Shown here: positions 1 through 7,747 of the stretch, piece by piece
How positions within the stretch are numbered: the first letter of the stretch is position 1
Layout: the number at the start of each line of letters is the position of its first letter
Origin: Arthrobacter sp. PsM3
GTDB taxonomy: Bacteria; Actinomycetota; Actinomycetes; Actinomycetales; Micrococcaceae
Assembly (NCBI RefSeq): GCF_030433895.1
Contig: NZ_JARUXE010000040.1
Coordinates: 1-36,069, forward strand
Reading direction: 5' to 3'
Length of the DNA stretch: 36,069 nucleotides
Program-made: the position numbers and the translations under genes
The notes under the pieces: model-generated
What the model saw: only the letters and a program-made list of their open reading frames with translations
What the model was told of the DNA's origin: nothing
The model's database searches: none

Positions 1-334
1 TACAAGGTGGTCTTCACCCTTGCCAGATGAGCACCATACTGCGCCGCTGAGGCGCTGTACCCATCTACCCGCTAGGCATGCCTGCGCCGCACCGGGGGAA
101 AGTTCCGCCTCGTCCTGCCCCAGATCAGACGCATCAAGATGCCCAACCGGCGTCCTCACGGCTTCTTGCCCGACCCGCATTTGACCTGGAGTCCGGGTCG
201 AAAGGCCTGCGGCGATGGCCGTAACAGTCTTTCCGGTCCGTGCGTAAACGGACAGTGCGCTGGTAATCCGCAGACGCGGCCGAGTGCGGGAGCAGTCCAT
301 CTCCCAAGGACGCCCGGCGCAGCCAGTATCAGCG
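1..334. other. No supported gene at the left edge
   Basis: I find no convincing coding region here. Short open frames exist on the plus strand but their translations are arginine- and proline-rich and look like high-GC noise. A short hairpin (GCGCC-GCTGA-GGCGC, 41-55) is visible, without a T tract. It may belong to a gene left of the window. Confidence 0.5.
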
Positions 335-360
335 GGGTCCTGCTGCAGCCAGCTGGACCC
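335..360 (-). terminator. Hairpin after the phosphoesterase gene
   Basis: GGGTCC (335-340) pairs with GGACCC (355-360). The stem can continue by three more pairs past one mismatch, leaving a six-base loop. It lies three bases beyond the stop codon of the minus-strand phosphoesterase gene. There is no T tract, which is common for actinobacterial terminators, so the role is inferred from position. Confidence 0.45.
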
Positions 361-362
361 GG

Positions 363-1337
363 CTATTTCAGCAGTTCGGCCATGCCCGCGGCATTCCGGT
401 CATTGTCCGTCAGCGGATTCAGGCCCCAGGCGTCTTCAATCGTGCGCAGCAGGGAATAGTGCGTGAAGCGGGTTTCCGAGGTGTAGCCCTTCCGCGCGGC
501 AGGTCCGGCGAAGACCGCGGCAATCTGGTCGCTCGAACCGTCGCCCTCGTCATAGGTGACCACGAGGAGGGAGTTCTCTGTGGTGAACGCAGGTGCGGCG
601 AGGATTTTCGGGACTTGCCGGGACAGCCAGTCGTCGCCGGACGACACCGGGCAGTTGTGGGTGTCGTTGCACATGTCGGGAGTGATGAACACGTAGTCCG
701 GGAGGCTTCGGTCGGTCTTCAGGTCTGCGTCCAGCCGGCTGAAGGGCACCACGCGGTCGGTGCACAACGCCCGGTCGTCGGTCACCGAGGGGTAATACAT
801 GAACGGATTATGCTTCACCGCGTATCGACCGGAGTCCTCGGCCTGGCAGGGTTCGGGCATCCCGTCGGCGTACATCCGCCATTGCCGCCCCGAGCTGCTG
901 ATTTCGTCGGCAATGGTGCGCACGTCCGCCTCGCAGCTGTTTGCCGCGGGATGGCAGTCGCTCGTGATGCCGGCGGTGGTGCCGCTGGTCAGGGCGAGGT
1001 AATTCGGCAGGCTGGGCCGGGTGATCGCATGGTAGTTGGCTGCCACCGCGTTCTCCCGCGCGAGGCTGTTCAGGTAGGGCGCGTCGTCGGCTCCGAGAAT
1101 GCGGCTGGCGGCTTTGTTCTCCATAACGATAATGACGACGTGATCGATCGCGGCCGCCTGTGCGGATCCGGAGGGTGCCGATCCGGTCGGAGGGGGGATG
1201 GCCGGCGACGTCGGGCCGTTCGACGCCGTCGGGCTGTTCGACGACGGTGAGGCCGTCGGGGCCGGCACGGGTGCCGTGCAGCCGGCCAGACCCAGCACCA
1301 GGATGGCGGCCAGGAAAGGTCTGCCCACGCGCCTCAT
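363..1337 (-). CDS. Secreted lipoprotein, phosphoesterase (acid phosphatase / phospholipase C-like) family
   Basis: A 324-residue protein with a lipoprotein signal: positive start (MRRVGR), hydrophobic stretch, lipobox LAGC with the cysteine at residue 20. A Pro/Ser/Thr/Ala-rich linker follows to about residue 62. The mature domain resembles the phosphoesterase family (PF04185 type): IDHVVIIVMEN near its start, RPSLPNYLALTSG in the middle, VVTYDEGDGSSDQ near the end. In that family these carry metal ligands and the nucleophile region. Several paired cysteines suit an exported protein. The likely role is hydrolysis of phosphate esters at the cell surface; substrate unknown. The ATG at 1337 is preferred over the adjacent GTG at 1340 because a TAGCAT hexamer (1344-1349) lies six bases upstream, suggesting a leaderless mRNA. 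Confidence 0.8.
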   Translation of the reverse strand: MRRVGRPFLAAILVLGLAGCTAPVPAPTASPSSNSPTASNGPTSPAIPPPTGSAPSGSAQAAAIDHVVIIVMENKAASRILGADDAPYLNSLARENAVAANYHAITRPSLPNYLALTSGTTAGITSDCHPAANSCEADVRTIADEISSSGRQWRMYADGMPEPCQAEDSGRYAVKHNPFMYYPSVTDDRALCTDRVVPFSRLDADLKTDRSLPDYVFITPDMCNDTHNCPVSSGDDWLSRQVPKILAAPAFTTENSLLVVTYDEGDGSSDQIAAVFAGPAARKGYTSETRFTHYSLLRTIEDAWGLNPLTDNDRNAAGMAELLK

Positions 1338-1343
1338 CACTAC

Positions 1344-1373
1344 ATGCTAACCGGGGACGGAATGCCCTGGCAT
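1344..1373 (-). promoter_or_regulatory. Promoter of the phosphoesterase gene with small palindrome
   Basis: Read on the minus strand, TAGCAT (1344-1349) sits six bases before the ATG at 1337. About 17 bases further upstream, where a -35 element would be, is the palindrome ATGCC-CT-GGCAT (1362-1373), which could be an operator. Inference from sequence only. Confidence 0.4.
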
Positions 1374-1383
1374 GGGCCGGTAG

Positions 1384-1401
1384 TCCCGGGCCGCCCCGGG
1401 A
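1384..1401 (-). terminator. Hairpin after malQ
   Basis: Perfect 7-bp stem TCCCGGG/CCCGGGA with a four-base loop (CCGC), about 20 bases beyond the malQ stop. It lies between malQ and the next minus-strand gene, so a terminator is the simplest reading. No T tract follows. Confidence 0.45.
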
Positions 1402-1422
1402 GCATTGGGCGCCCCAACACCT

Positions 1423-3579
1423 TCACGCCTCCCCGTGCAGCGCGGACTTGATGGTGCCGACGAGCGACCGGAAGCCCGGGTCGTCCTGCAGCGTGTCAAG
1501 CAGGACGGGTCCCCGCGGACCGGCCAGGGGTATCCGCCAGTTGGGGTACTGCGTGCTGGTCCCGGGCTGGTTCTGGGTCCGGGTTTCGCCCACCGCATCA
1601 ACCAGCGCGACGCCCAGCAGGGACGAGGGCGTCAGGGTGGTGAAGGCGTACAGCGCCTCGACGGTGCGCCGGACATCCTGGTGCCCCGTCCCGGGCAGCA
1701 GACCGCGCTCCCGCAGGAGTCCGAACACCGCCTGCTGCTCGGCAGCGGCCTCGGCGCGTTCCTCTGCCACCGGGCGCTGCAGCAGTCCCAGGGATTCGCG
1801 GAGCGTGACGTGCTCGCCGGCCAGGTACCCGGCCGTCGGCGGCAGATCGTGGGTGTTGACACTTGTCAGGCACTGCTGCCGGTACCGTTCCGGCGCGATC
1901 GGGCCGTCGGCGTCGTGCTCGAACCAGAGGATCGAGGTGCCGAAGATCCCGCGGCCCGCCAGATAGTCCCGCACCCAGGGCTCAAATACCCCCAGGTCCT
2001 CACCGATGACCACCGCTCCGGCCCGCTGCGCCTCCAAGGCCAGGATTCCGATCAGCGCCTCGTGGTCGTAATAGACGTAGGTGCCCTCCCCCGGCCCGGC
2101 TCCCTCCGGGATCCACCACAGCCTGAACAAGCCCAGGATGTGGTCCACCCGGATCCCGCCGGCATGGCGCAGCACCGTGCGGAGCATGTCCCGGTAGGCG
2201 GCATACCCCGATTCCGCGAGCCGGCCCGGGTGCCAGGGCGGCTGGGTCCAGTCCTGGCCCTGCTGGTTGAACATGTCCGGCGGCGCGCCGACCGTGACGC
2301 CCCGGGCCAGCACCCCGGCCAGCGACCAGTCGTCCGCCCCGCCCGGTTTCACGCCGACCGCAAGGTCGTGGATGACGCCGATTTCCATGCCCGACCGCCG
2401 GGCCGAGCGCTGGGCGGCTTCCAGCTGCTGGTCGCAGAGCCATTGCAGCCAGCGGTGGAATTCGATCCTCCCGGCGAGCAGGGCCCGCTGCTCCTTGCAG
2501 TAGACGGTGTCCGGTGCGGACGCAGCCCCGGCCCAGTGTGGAGCCTCCGGGGCCAGCTTCTCGGCCAGGGCGCACCACAACGCAAAGTCGTCGAGCCCCT
2601 GCCCCTCCCCGGCGCAGAACTCCGCAAAGGCACGGGCGCGGGCGGGGTCGCGCGGAACCGCGAAAACCAGCTCCAGGGCGGTCAGTTTTGCCCCGTAGCT
2701 GGAGTTCCGGTCCAGCAGCGCGGTGGAGTGGTTCGCGGCGTGCTGCCGGGCGGCCAGACGCTCCACTTCCGCCCGGCCGGCCGGGTCGAGGTAGCCGTAT
2801 TCGGGGATCTCCTCCACCCGGAGGTAGAGGGGGTTGAAGTAGCGCCGTGTAGTGGGCAGGTACGGGGAATCTTCGACCGGCGGCCGGGGCTCGGCGGCGT
2901 GCAAGGGGTTGACCAGCAGGAACCCGGCGCCGTCCTGGCCGGTGATCGTCGCGAGGTCCGCGAGATCCGCGAAGTCACCAATGCCCCAGGACCGGGAGGA
3001 CCGCACCGAATAGAGCTGGGCGGTCAGTCCCCAGTTCCGCCGCCCGGCGAGGGCCTCGGTCGTTTGGAGCCGCTGGGGTGTGACGACGAGCGGGCATTGG
3101 GCTGCCGTGCCTTCGTTGTCCGCCAGCAGGGTATGCCAGCCGAGCGGAAGCCGGTCCGGGACCGCGAAGGTGGCCCGTCCCGTGAGGACGCCGTCGACGA
3201 CGACCGGCTCGTCCCAGTTCTCCTGCTGCGTTGCCTCGTACCTGCTGCCGTCTTCGGCAGCGATCCACACGCTGACGGTGCTCCCTTGCGGGACATGGAC
3301 GTGGACGTGGAGCTCCTGCCCCTCACGGGCCACGGCGACCGGCGGCAGCAAACGGCGCCACGGCGCCAGCCTGGCCTCAGCCAGGGACAGCTGCATCTCT
3401 TCCGCTTCCCCGGCAGGGACACCCAGCGCGGCGAGGACGCCACGCAGGGTGCGGTCTGTTACGGCGCGTTCGACGCCGTCCCACCCCCAGTAGGAGGTCC
3501 CCACGCCGTGGGCTGCCGCAAGTTCGCGCAGCAGTGCGGCTGAGCTGGTCGCGTTGTCGTGGTCCGTTTCATCCGCCAT
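1423..3579 (-). CDS. malQ: 4-alpha-glucanotransferase (amylomaltase), GH77
   Basis: A 718-residue protein of the usual length for actinobacterial MalQ. It transfers alpha-1,4-glucan segments between maltodextrins in the cytoplasm and recycles glycogen and maltose breakdown products. Residues 1-165 form the N-terminal extension seen in this subgroup; the GH77 barrel starts near GLTAQLYSVRSSRSWGIGDF (about 184-203). Catalytic motifs are intact: GIRVDH with nucleophile Asp479, VIGEDLG with acid/base Glu527, and NTHDLP with Asp578. TAGAGT (3586-3591) lies six bases before the ATG and overlaps the stop codon of the upstream hemerythrin gene, so malQ probably has its own leaderless promoter besides any readthrough. 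It fits functionally with glgA and glgC at 14.6-17.4 kb. Confidence 0.95.
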   Translation of the reverse strand: MADETDHDNATSSAALLRELAAAHGVGTSYWGWDGVERAVTDRTLRGVLAALGVPAGEAEEMQLSLAEARLAPWRRLLPPVAVAREGQELHVHVHVPQGSTVSVWIAAEDGSRYEATQQENWDEPVVVDGVLTGRATFAVPDRLPLGWHTLLADNEGTAAQCPLVVTPQRLQTTEALAGRRNWGLTAQLYSVRSSRSWGIGDFADLADLATITGQDGAGFLLVNPLHAAEPRPPVEDSPYLPTTRRYFNPLYLRVEEIPEYGYLDPAGRAEVERLAARQHAANHSTALLDRNSSYGAKLTALELVFAVPRDPARARAFAEFCAGEGQGLDDFALWCALAEKLAPEAPHWAGAASAPDTVYCKEQRALLAGRIEFHRWLQWLCDQQLEAAQRSARRSGMEIGVIHDLAVGVKPGGADDWSLAGVLARGVTVGAPPDMFNQQGQDWTQPPWHPGRLAESGYAAYRDMLRTVLRHAGGIRVDHILGLFRLWWIPEGAGPGEGTYVYYDHEALIGILALEAQRAGAVVIGEDLGVFEPWVRDYLAGRGIFGTSILWFEHDADGPIAPERYRQQCLTSVNTHDLPPTAGYLAGEHVTLRESLGLLQRPVAEERAEAAAEQQAVFGLLRERGLLPGTGHQDVRRTVEALYAFTTLTPSSLLGVALVDAVGETRTQNQPGTSTQYPNWRIPLAGPRGPVLLDTLQDDPGFRSLVGTIKSALHGEA

Positions 3580-3585
3580 GGGGCC

Positions 3586-3591
3586 ACTCTA
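3586..3591 (-). promoter_or_regulatory. -10 hexamer of malQ (leaderless)
   Basis: TAGAGT on the minus strand ends six bases before the malQ ATG. It overlaps the TAG stop of the hemerythrin gene. No clear Shine-Dalgarno sequence competes with this reading. Confidence 0.45.
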
Positions 3592-4125
3592 GACGTTGTC
3601 CCCGTGCACCGTCCCATGCTGATGGATGCGGGTTTCCCCGACCAGTTCGTGCAGGCCCTCGACGGCGCGCGCGAGCGACAGCTCCGGGGACGCCGCGATG
3701 AACGGCATCAGGAGCCTGTTCTCCTTGTCCAGATGCAGGGCGAAGATGTTCCGGATGGAGCCGGCAGCCACGGCGGCATCCACCCCGGTTGAGCCCCTCA
3801 GTTCCTCGACCAGGCCCACGATCACCTGGTGCTCGGCCAGCATCCCCTCCACCAGCAGCCGGCCCTGCGGCATGTTCCGGGGTCCTCCATACAGTGGACC
3901 CTCCTCTGCAAGCGCATGGGGAACGAGATCGTTCTCGCACCACTCCACCAGCACCTCATGGGCATCGTGCTCCGCCACGGTGTCCCCGGACCGGACCGCA
4001 TGGGTGAGCGTCGCCGTCAGCGCGTTGAGTCGCTTGAGCATGCCCGCATGGTGCTGCTCCACCGCCGCCAGGGCTCCAGCTTCCTCGTCGGGGTCTTTCT
4101 GGGTGTTGGCCGCTGGCTGATCCAT
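3589..4125 (-). CDS. Hemerythrin (HHE cation-binding) domain protein
   Basis: A 178-residue protein. The hemerythrin four-helix fold is indicated by spaced ligands: His25/His26, His70 with Glu74/75 (VPHALAEEGPLYG), His99 (AEHQVIVGLVEEL) and His131 with Glu135 (HLDKENRLLMP). Such proteins carry a di-iron site and bind or sense O2, NO or iron. The ATG at 4125 is chosen because AGGAGG lies six bases upstream; an in-frame extension to 4230 lacks such a site and reads as low-complexity sequence. A palindrome resembling a DosR box (4215-4228) lies 23 bases upstream of a TACAGT -10 (4186-4191), the arrangement also seen before the PPOX genes at 19 and 23 kb. This suggests control by hypoxia or redox. 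malQ follows nine bases downstream. Confidence 0.88.
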   Translation of the reverse strand: MDQPAANTQKDPDEEAGALAAVEQHHAGMLKRLNALTATLTHAVRSGDTVAEHDAHEVLVEWCENDLVPHALAEEGPLYGGPRNMPQGRLLVEGMLAEHQVIVGLVEELRGSTGVDAAVAAGSIRNIFALHLDKENRLLMPFIAASPELSLARAVEGLHELVGETRIHQHGTVHGDNV

Positions 4126-4185
4126 GACGCCTCCTGGGTCTGCTGGATAGGGGCGCGCACTAGGGCACGCAGGCTCCCCCTCCCC

Positions 4186-4191
4186 ACTGTA
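4186..4191 (-). promoter_or_regulatory. -10 element of the hemerythrin gene
   Basis: TACAGT read on the minus strand fits TANNNT. It lies 23 bases downstream of the 4215-4228 palindrome. Transcription would start near 4179, giving a leader of about 54 bases with the AGGAGG site. Confidence 0.4.
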
Positions 4192-4214
4192 CGGCGGTGA
4201 CTCCCCCGGACCCC

Positions 4215-4228
4215 GGGCCTTTCGGCCC
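4215..4228 (-). promoter_or_regulatory. Candidate DosR/DevR-like box upstream of hemerythrin
   Basis: GGGCC-TTTC-GGCCC is a perfect 5-4-5 inverted repeat. The mycobacterial DosR core is GGGAC-N4-GTCCC, so the architecture is the same with one base changed per half-site. It lies in the divergent hemerythrin/DksA-like intergenic region. A small hairpin with no regulatory role remains possible. Confidence 0.45.
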
Positions 4229-4291
4229 ACCCCGGCTCCGGCCGGTTGCGGTTTCGACGGCGGGCTTTAGGCGCGGCCGCGGCGTCCGCGC

Positions 4292-4297
4292 TAGCCT
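4292..4297 (+). promoter_or_regulatory. -10 hexamer of the DksA-like gene (leaderless)
   Basis: TAGCCT ends eight bases before the ATG at 4306, and no Shine-Dalgarno sequence is visible. This suggests a transcript starting at or very near the start codon. Confidence 0.4.
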
Positions 4298-4305
4298 TGC
4301 AGCCT

Positions 4306-4692
4306 ATGGTCGACGTCGAACGGTTCCGGAATCTCCTGCACGAGGAGCGCCGCCGGAAGCTTGCCCTCCTTCCCGCTCTGCGCCAGGACATCACCTCGGT
4401 GAACGCCGCCCGGCAGGACTCGAACGTCGATGACGAGCACGATCCCGAGGGCGCGACGATTGCCTTCGAGCTCTCCCAGGCGTCGGCACTGCTGGAGCAG
4501 AGCCGCCAGGGCCTGGCGCAGATCGAGGCAGCCCTGGCGCGGATCGATGCCGGCCGATACGGCAGCTGCGAAGTCTGCGGCGAAGAGATCGCGGAAGGCC
4601 GGCTGGAGGCCAGGCCCTGGACACCGTATTGCATCAGGCACAGCTCGGGCCCTGCCGGCCCTTCCAGGGCCAGTGCACGGACCACACCATGA
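4306..4692 (+). CDS. TraR/DksA-type C4 zinc-finger protein
   Basis: A 128-residue protein with the DksA/TraR layout: a helical coiled-coil N-terminal half (ASALLEQSRQGLAQIEAALARID, about 60-81), then a zinc finger starting GSCEVCGEEIAEGRL. Visible ligands are Cys88, Cys91 and Cys109; the fourth position is His112 (CIRH) instead of cysteine. DksA-type proteins bind RNA polymerase in its secondary channel; whether this short actinobacterial form does so is not known from sequence. The start at MVDVERF is chosen because it begins the conserved helix and has a -10-like hexamer just upstream; an in-frame extension to 4246 is arginine/alanine-rich noise. The stop overlaps the next ATG by ATGA, so the peptidase-like gene is translationally coupled. 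Confidence 0.85.
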   Translation: MVDVERFRNLLHEERRRKLALLPALRQDITSVNAARQDSNVDDEHDPEGATIAFELSQASALLEQSRQGLAQIEAALARIDAGRYGSCEVCGEEIAEGRLEARPWTPYCIRHSSGPAGPSRASARTTP

Positions 4693-5447
4693 CCGGCGCT
4701 GCCGAAACCTGGTGGGCCCGGATCGTTGCCGGATTCACCCAGTCCCCGGTTCCGCAGGTCACAGGCGCTGAACTCGCCCTGGTGATCCTGGTCGCGGTCG
4801 CGCTTTCCCTGCCGCGGGTGACCTGGCGGTACTTCGGGCTGCTGGCCACCGTAACCCACGAGCTCGGCCACGCCTTCGCGGCGCTCATGACCGGGCAGCG
4901 CCTCGGCGGCATCCGCCTGGGCCTGGACCACTCGGGCACTACCACCACTTACAGCCGGCGCCCCCTGGCGGCTGTGTGGTCCACTTTCTGGGGTTACCCG
5001 GTCCCGGCCGTCGTCGGCGCCGCCATGGTCTGGAGCGGTTTCAACGGCTGGGGCCCGGCGGCGATGTCGGTCGGGACCATCATCCTGCTGGTCTCGTTCC
5101 TGTTCATCCGCAACGGCATCGGGCTGCTGATCACCGCCGGCGCGGTCCTGGCCGCCGTGCTGCTGGTGCTGTTCGTCCCGCCGGAATTCACCGGCCATGT
5201 CATGATCGTGCTCGGCCTGGCACTGCTGGTCGCCGCCGTCCGGGACCTCGGAAAGCTGGGCAACGTGCACCTGCGGCACCGGGACCGGCTGGCGACCTCG
5301 GACGCCTATCTGCTCGCCCGGGCCACCCACCTCCCAGCAGCCGTATGGATCGTGCTGTTCGCCGCGGTCGTCGGTGCCGCCTGGTGGTTTGCCTGGCAGC
5401 CGATGTCACTGGTTTTCGCAGCAACGCAGGACGCAAGGCTGCCGTGA
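4689..5447 (+). CDS. M50B-like membrane metallopeptidase family protein
   Basis: A 252-residue integral membrane protein. The HExxH motif HELGH lies at residues 57-61 right after a first hydrophobic segment (about 28-41), followed by five or so further membrane segments with GYPVPAVVGAAMV in the second conserved region. This matches the peptidase M50B-like group (PF13398 type), related to site-2 proteases but shorter and without a PDZ domain. Substrate unknown; members may be inactive. The ATG at 4689 overlaps the stop of the DksA-like gene (ATGA), indicating one transcription unit. A longer reading starting in the previous gene adds only residues in a shadow frame. Confidence 0.8.
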   Translation: MTGAAETWWARIVAGFTQSPVPQVTGAELALVILVAVALSLPRVTWRYFGLLATVTHELGHAFAALMTGQRLGGIRLGLDHSGTTTTYSRRPLAAVWSTFWGYPVPAVVGAAMVWSGFNGWGPAAMSVGTIILLVSFLFIRNGIGLLITAGAVLAAVLLVLFVPPEFTGHVMIVLGLALLVAAVRDLGKLGNVHLRHRDRLATSDAYLLARATHLPAAVWIVLFAAVVGAAWWFAWQPMSLVFAATQDARLP

Positions 5448-5465
5448 CCCCTCGGTGTCCGGGCA

Positions 5466-5471
5466 TAGGCT
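5466..5471 (+). promoter_or_regulatory. -10 hexamer of the hydroquinone reductase-like gene (leaderless)
   Basis: TAGGCT ends six bases before the ATG at 5478. Only GGGACC lies between, a poor and too-close ribosome site, so leaderless initiation is likely. Confidence 0.4.
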
Positions 5472-5477
5472 GGGACC

Positions 5478-6542
5478 ATGAGCCAAACACACACGGACGA
5501 CCCCGGATTCAGCACAAAGGGTTCCTACGTCACCGGCGGCGAGGAGTTCACCCGGGACACCAACTACATCGAGGACCGGATCACCCGCGACGGCGCCCCC
5601 GGCCGGAACGGTGAGCCCGGCTGGCCGGTCGAGCCGGGACGTTACCGGCTGGTTGCGGCCCGCGCCTGCCCGTGGGCGAACAGGACCGTGATCGTGCGGC
5701 GGCTCCTTGGCCTGGAGGACGCGATTTCCCTCGGCCAGCCCGGGCCCACCCATGATGCGCGCTCCTGGACGTTTGACCTGGATCCAGGCGGCAAGGACCC
5801 GGTGCTCGGGATGGAGCGGATCCAGGAGGCTTACTTCCGCCGGTTCCCGGACTATCCCCGCGGCATCACCGTCCCGGCCATTGTCGACGTCGCCAGCGGC
5901 CAGGTGGTGACCAACAACTTCCCGCAGATCACCCTGGACTTCGCCACCGAGTGGACCGCGTACCACCGCCCGGGCGCGCCGGAGCTGTATCCGGAGGCTC
6001 TGCGCGCGGAGATCGACACGGTCAACAAGAGGGTCTTCACCGAAGTGAACAACGGTGTCTACCGCTGTGGCTTCGCCGGCTCGCAGGAGGCCTACAACGC
6101 CGCTTACGACCGGCTCTGGACCGCCCTGGACTGGCTGGAGGAACGCCTTACCGGCCAGCGGTACCTCGTGGGCGACACGATCACTGAGGCCGACGTCCGC
6201 CTGTTCACCACACTGGCGCGCTTCGACGCCGTCTACCACGGGCATTTCAAGTGCAACCGGCAGAAACTCAGCGAAATGCCCGCGCTGTGGGCCTACGCCC
6301 GGGACCTGTTCCAGACGCCCGGATTCGGCGACACCACCGACTTCGTGCAGATCAAGCAGCACTACTACATCGTCCACGAGGACATCAACCCCACCGGGAT
6401 CGTTCCCGCGGGGCCGGAGCTCGGTAACTGGCTGACCGCACACGGCCGCGAAGCCCTCGGCGGACGCCCCTTCGGCGATGGAACGCCGCCCGGCCCGGTG
6501 CGGGCCGGGGAGGAAGTGGCCCCGGGGCACGGGGCGGACTGA
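5478..6542 (+). CDS. Glutathionyl-hydroquinone reductase-like protein (Xi-class GST / YqjG family)
   Basis: A 354-residue protein of the Xi-class glutathione transferase family. The thioredoxin-like N-terminal part has the active-site motif ARACPWANR with Cys64, the TVPAIVD segment and the NNFPQI segment. The all-helical C-terminal domain includes VGDTITEADVRLFTTLARFDAVYHGHFKCN, typical of the family, which reductively removes thiols from quinone conjugates. Actinobacteria generally make mycothiol and not glutathione, so the physiological thiol is probably mycothiol; that is inference. The C-terminal tail after residue about 325 is Gly/Pro-rich. The gene stands alone, followed 70 bases later by a FUSC membrane protein, so an export and detoxification pairing is possible. 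Confidence 0.88.
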   Translation: MSQTHTDDPGFSTKGSYVTGGEEFTRDTNYIEDRITRDGAPGRNGEPGWPVEPGRYRLVAARACPWANRTVIVRRLLGLEDAISLGQPGPTHDARSWTFDLDPGGKDPVLGMERIQEAYFRRFPDYPRGITVPAIVDVASGQVVTNNFPQITLDFATEWTAYHRPGAPELYPEALRAEIDTVNKRVFTEVNNGVYRCGFAGSQEAYNAAYDRLWTALDWLEERLTGQRYLVGDTITEADVRLFTTLARFDAVYHGHFKCNRQKLSEMPALWAYARDLFQTPGFGDTTDFVQIKQHYYIVHEDINPTGIVPAGPELGNWLTAHGREALGGRPFGDGTPPGPVRAGEEVAPGHGAD

Positions 6543-6598
6543 CCGGAACGCCCTGCCCGGCCGGGGTTCGTCCACTTGTCGCAGCAATATCTCCAGCC

Positions 6599-6604
6599 TA
6601 GGGT
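6599..6604 (+). promoter_or_regulatory. -10 hexamer of the FUSC gene
   Basis: TAGGGT ends eight bases before the ATG at 6613. GAGCGGGG lies between, so a weak ribosome site and a leaderless start are both possible. Confidence 0.35.
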
Positions 6605-6612
6605 GAGCGGGG

Positions 6613-7743
6613 ATGACTACAACAGAAGAGGTAAGGCACACCGGAGGCCCCTCCTTGTTCCGGCGGCTGTGGCGGATGCTGGCCGGCAACGTCTCCACGG
6701 CGCTGCTGTGGCCACGGCTGCAGCTGGCCATGAAGGCGGGACTGGCCGCGGGCATTGCCTTCGCCATCGCCCCGCTGATGCCCGGCTCCGCGGCCGATTA
6801 CCCCTACTACGCTCCGCTGGGCGCCCTGGTGGCGATGTACGAGAACGTCGCCGGCTCCATGAAGCAGGGAGCCCAGACGCTCGCGGGGCTGGCAATCGGG
6901 ATTGGACTGGCCTTCGTGCTGTTCATCCTCGGCAGCCCGTCACCGCTGACGGTCGGGATCGTGATGGCCTTCGGCGTTGTCCTGGCCGGACTCCCGAAGA
7001 TTGGCGCGGGCCGGGACTGGATCCCGACGGCGGCGCTCCTGGTCCTGCTCGTGGGCGGCCACAACCCGGACCAGTTCTCCTTCGGTTACCTCCTGCAGAT
7101 GGGGGCCGGCGTCACCGTGGGCATCCTCGTGAACCTGCTGGTCTTCCCGCCGCTGCACTTCCGCGCTGCCGAGCTCAGCATCGCGGAACTGCGCCTGGCA
7201 CTCGCCCAGCAGCTCTGGGACATGGCCAAGGCACTGAAGGAGAGCTGGCCGCCGGAACACGAGGACTGGTCCAAGCGATCCGACTCGCTCGAATCCTCCG
7301 CCCGCGCCGTCCGGCTGGCCGTGGAGAAGGCGGACGCCAGCCGGCGGGCGAACCCCCGGCGCCGGCTCCACCCCCGGGACATCGGACTGGACTACCGCAA
7401 CCTGCGCGACCTCGAACGGGTGACCTTCCACGTCCAGGACGTGACGCAGGTGCTCTCGGATGTCATCTGGGCCAAGGACACACCCTTTGTGGTGCCGGAT
7501 GAATATGCTGCGCCGCTTGCCGACGCCATGTCTGCCGTGGGTGACATCCTGCGCTCAGTCGAGGAAGAGAGCCCGGAGAAGCAGTTGGAGCTGGTCGAGG
7601 CGGCCGACTCTTCCGTCAAAGCGTTGACGGGAAGGACCGGAGCCGAGCAAACGGCCACCGACGCCCCCAGCGCGGTCGAGTCGATCCTGATGAGCCTGCA
7701 CCGGATGCTGCGGGTGGTCAAGACCTCGGCTGTCAGCGGCTGA
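6613..7743 (+). CDS. FUSC-family (aromatic acid exporter-like) membrane protein
   Basis: A 376-residue protein. The N-terminal half holds about six hydrophobic segments (first near 38-58, last near 160-178) with ADYPYYAPLGALVAMYENVAGS between the first two, typical of FUSC/aromatic-acid-exporter half transporters. The C-terminal half is soluble, charged and helical (LRLALAQQLWDMAKALKESW onward) and probably lies in the cytoplasm. FUSC proteins in other bacteria export aromatic carboxylic acids; the substrate here is unknown. The gene ends four bases before the convergent MaoC gene. It follows the quinone-reductase-like gene on the same strand but has its own -10-like hexamer. Confidence 0.8.
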   Translation: MTTTEEVRHTGGPSLFRRLWRMLAGNVSTALLWPRLQLAMKAGLAAGIAFAIAPLMPGSAADYPYYAPLGALVAMYENVAGSMKQGAQTLAGLAIGIGLAFVLFILGSPSPLTVGIVMAFGVVLAGLPKIGAGRDWIPTAALLVLLVGGHNPDQFSFGYLLQMGAGVTVGILVNLLVFPPLHFRAAELSIAELRLALAQQLWDMAKALKESWPPEHEDWSKRSDSLESSARAVRLAVEKADASRRANPRRRLHPRDIGLDYRNLRDLERVTFHVQDVTQVLSDVIWAKDTPFVVPDEYAAPLADAMSAVGDILRSVEEESPEKQLELVEAADSSVKALTGRTGAEQTATDAPSAVESILMSLHRMLRVVKTSAVSG

Positions 7744-7747
7744 CCGT

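Noticed and set aside
181..220. Possible tRNA T-loop (GGGTCGAAAGGCC)
   Set aside because: The loop does not fit GGTTCRANNCC and I could not find an acceptor stem or anticodon arm around it.
1405..3543. 712-codon open frame opposite malQ
   Set aside because: It mirrors malQ in the complementary frame. The translation is rich in Gly, Arg, Pro and Gln with no recognisable domain, as expected from GC-rich third positions.
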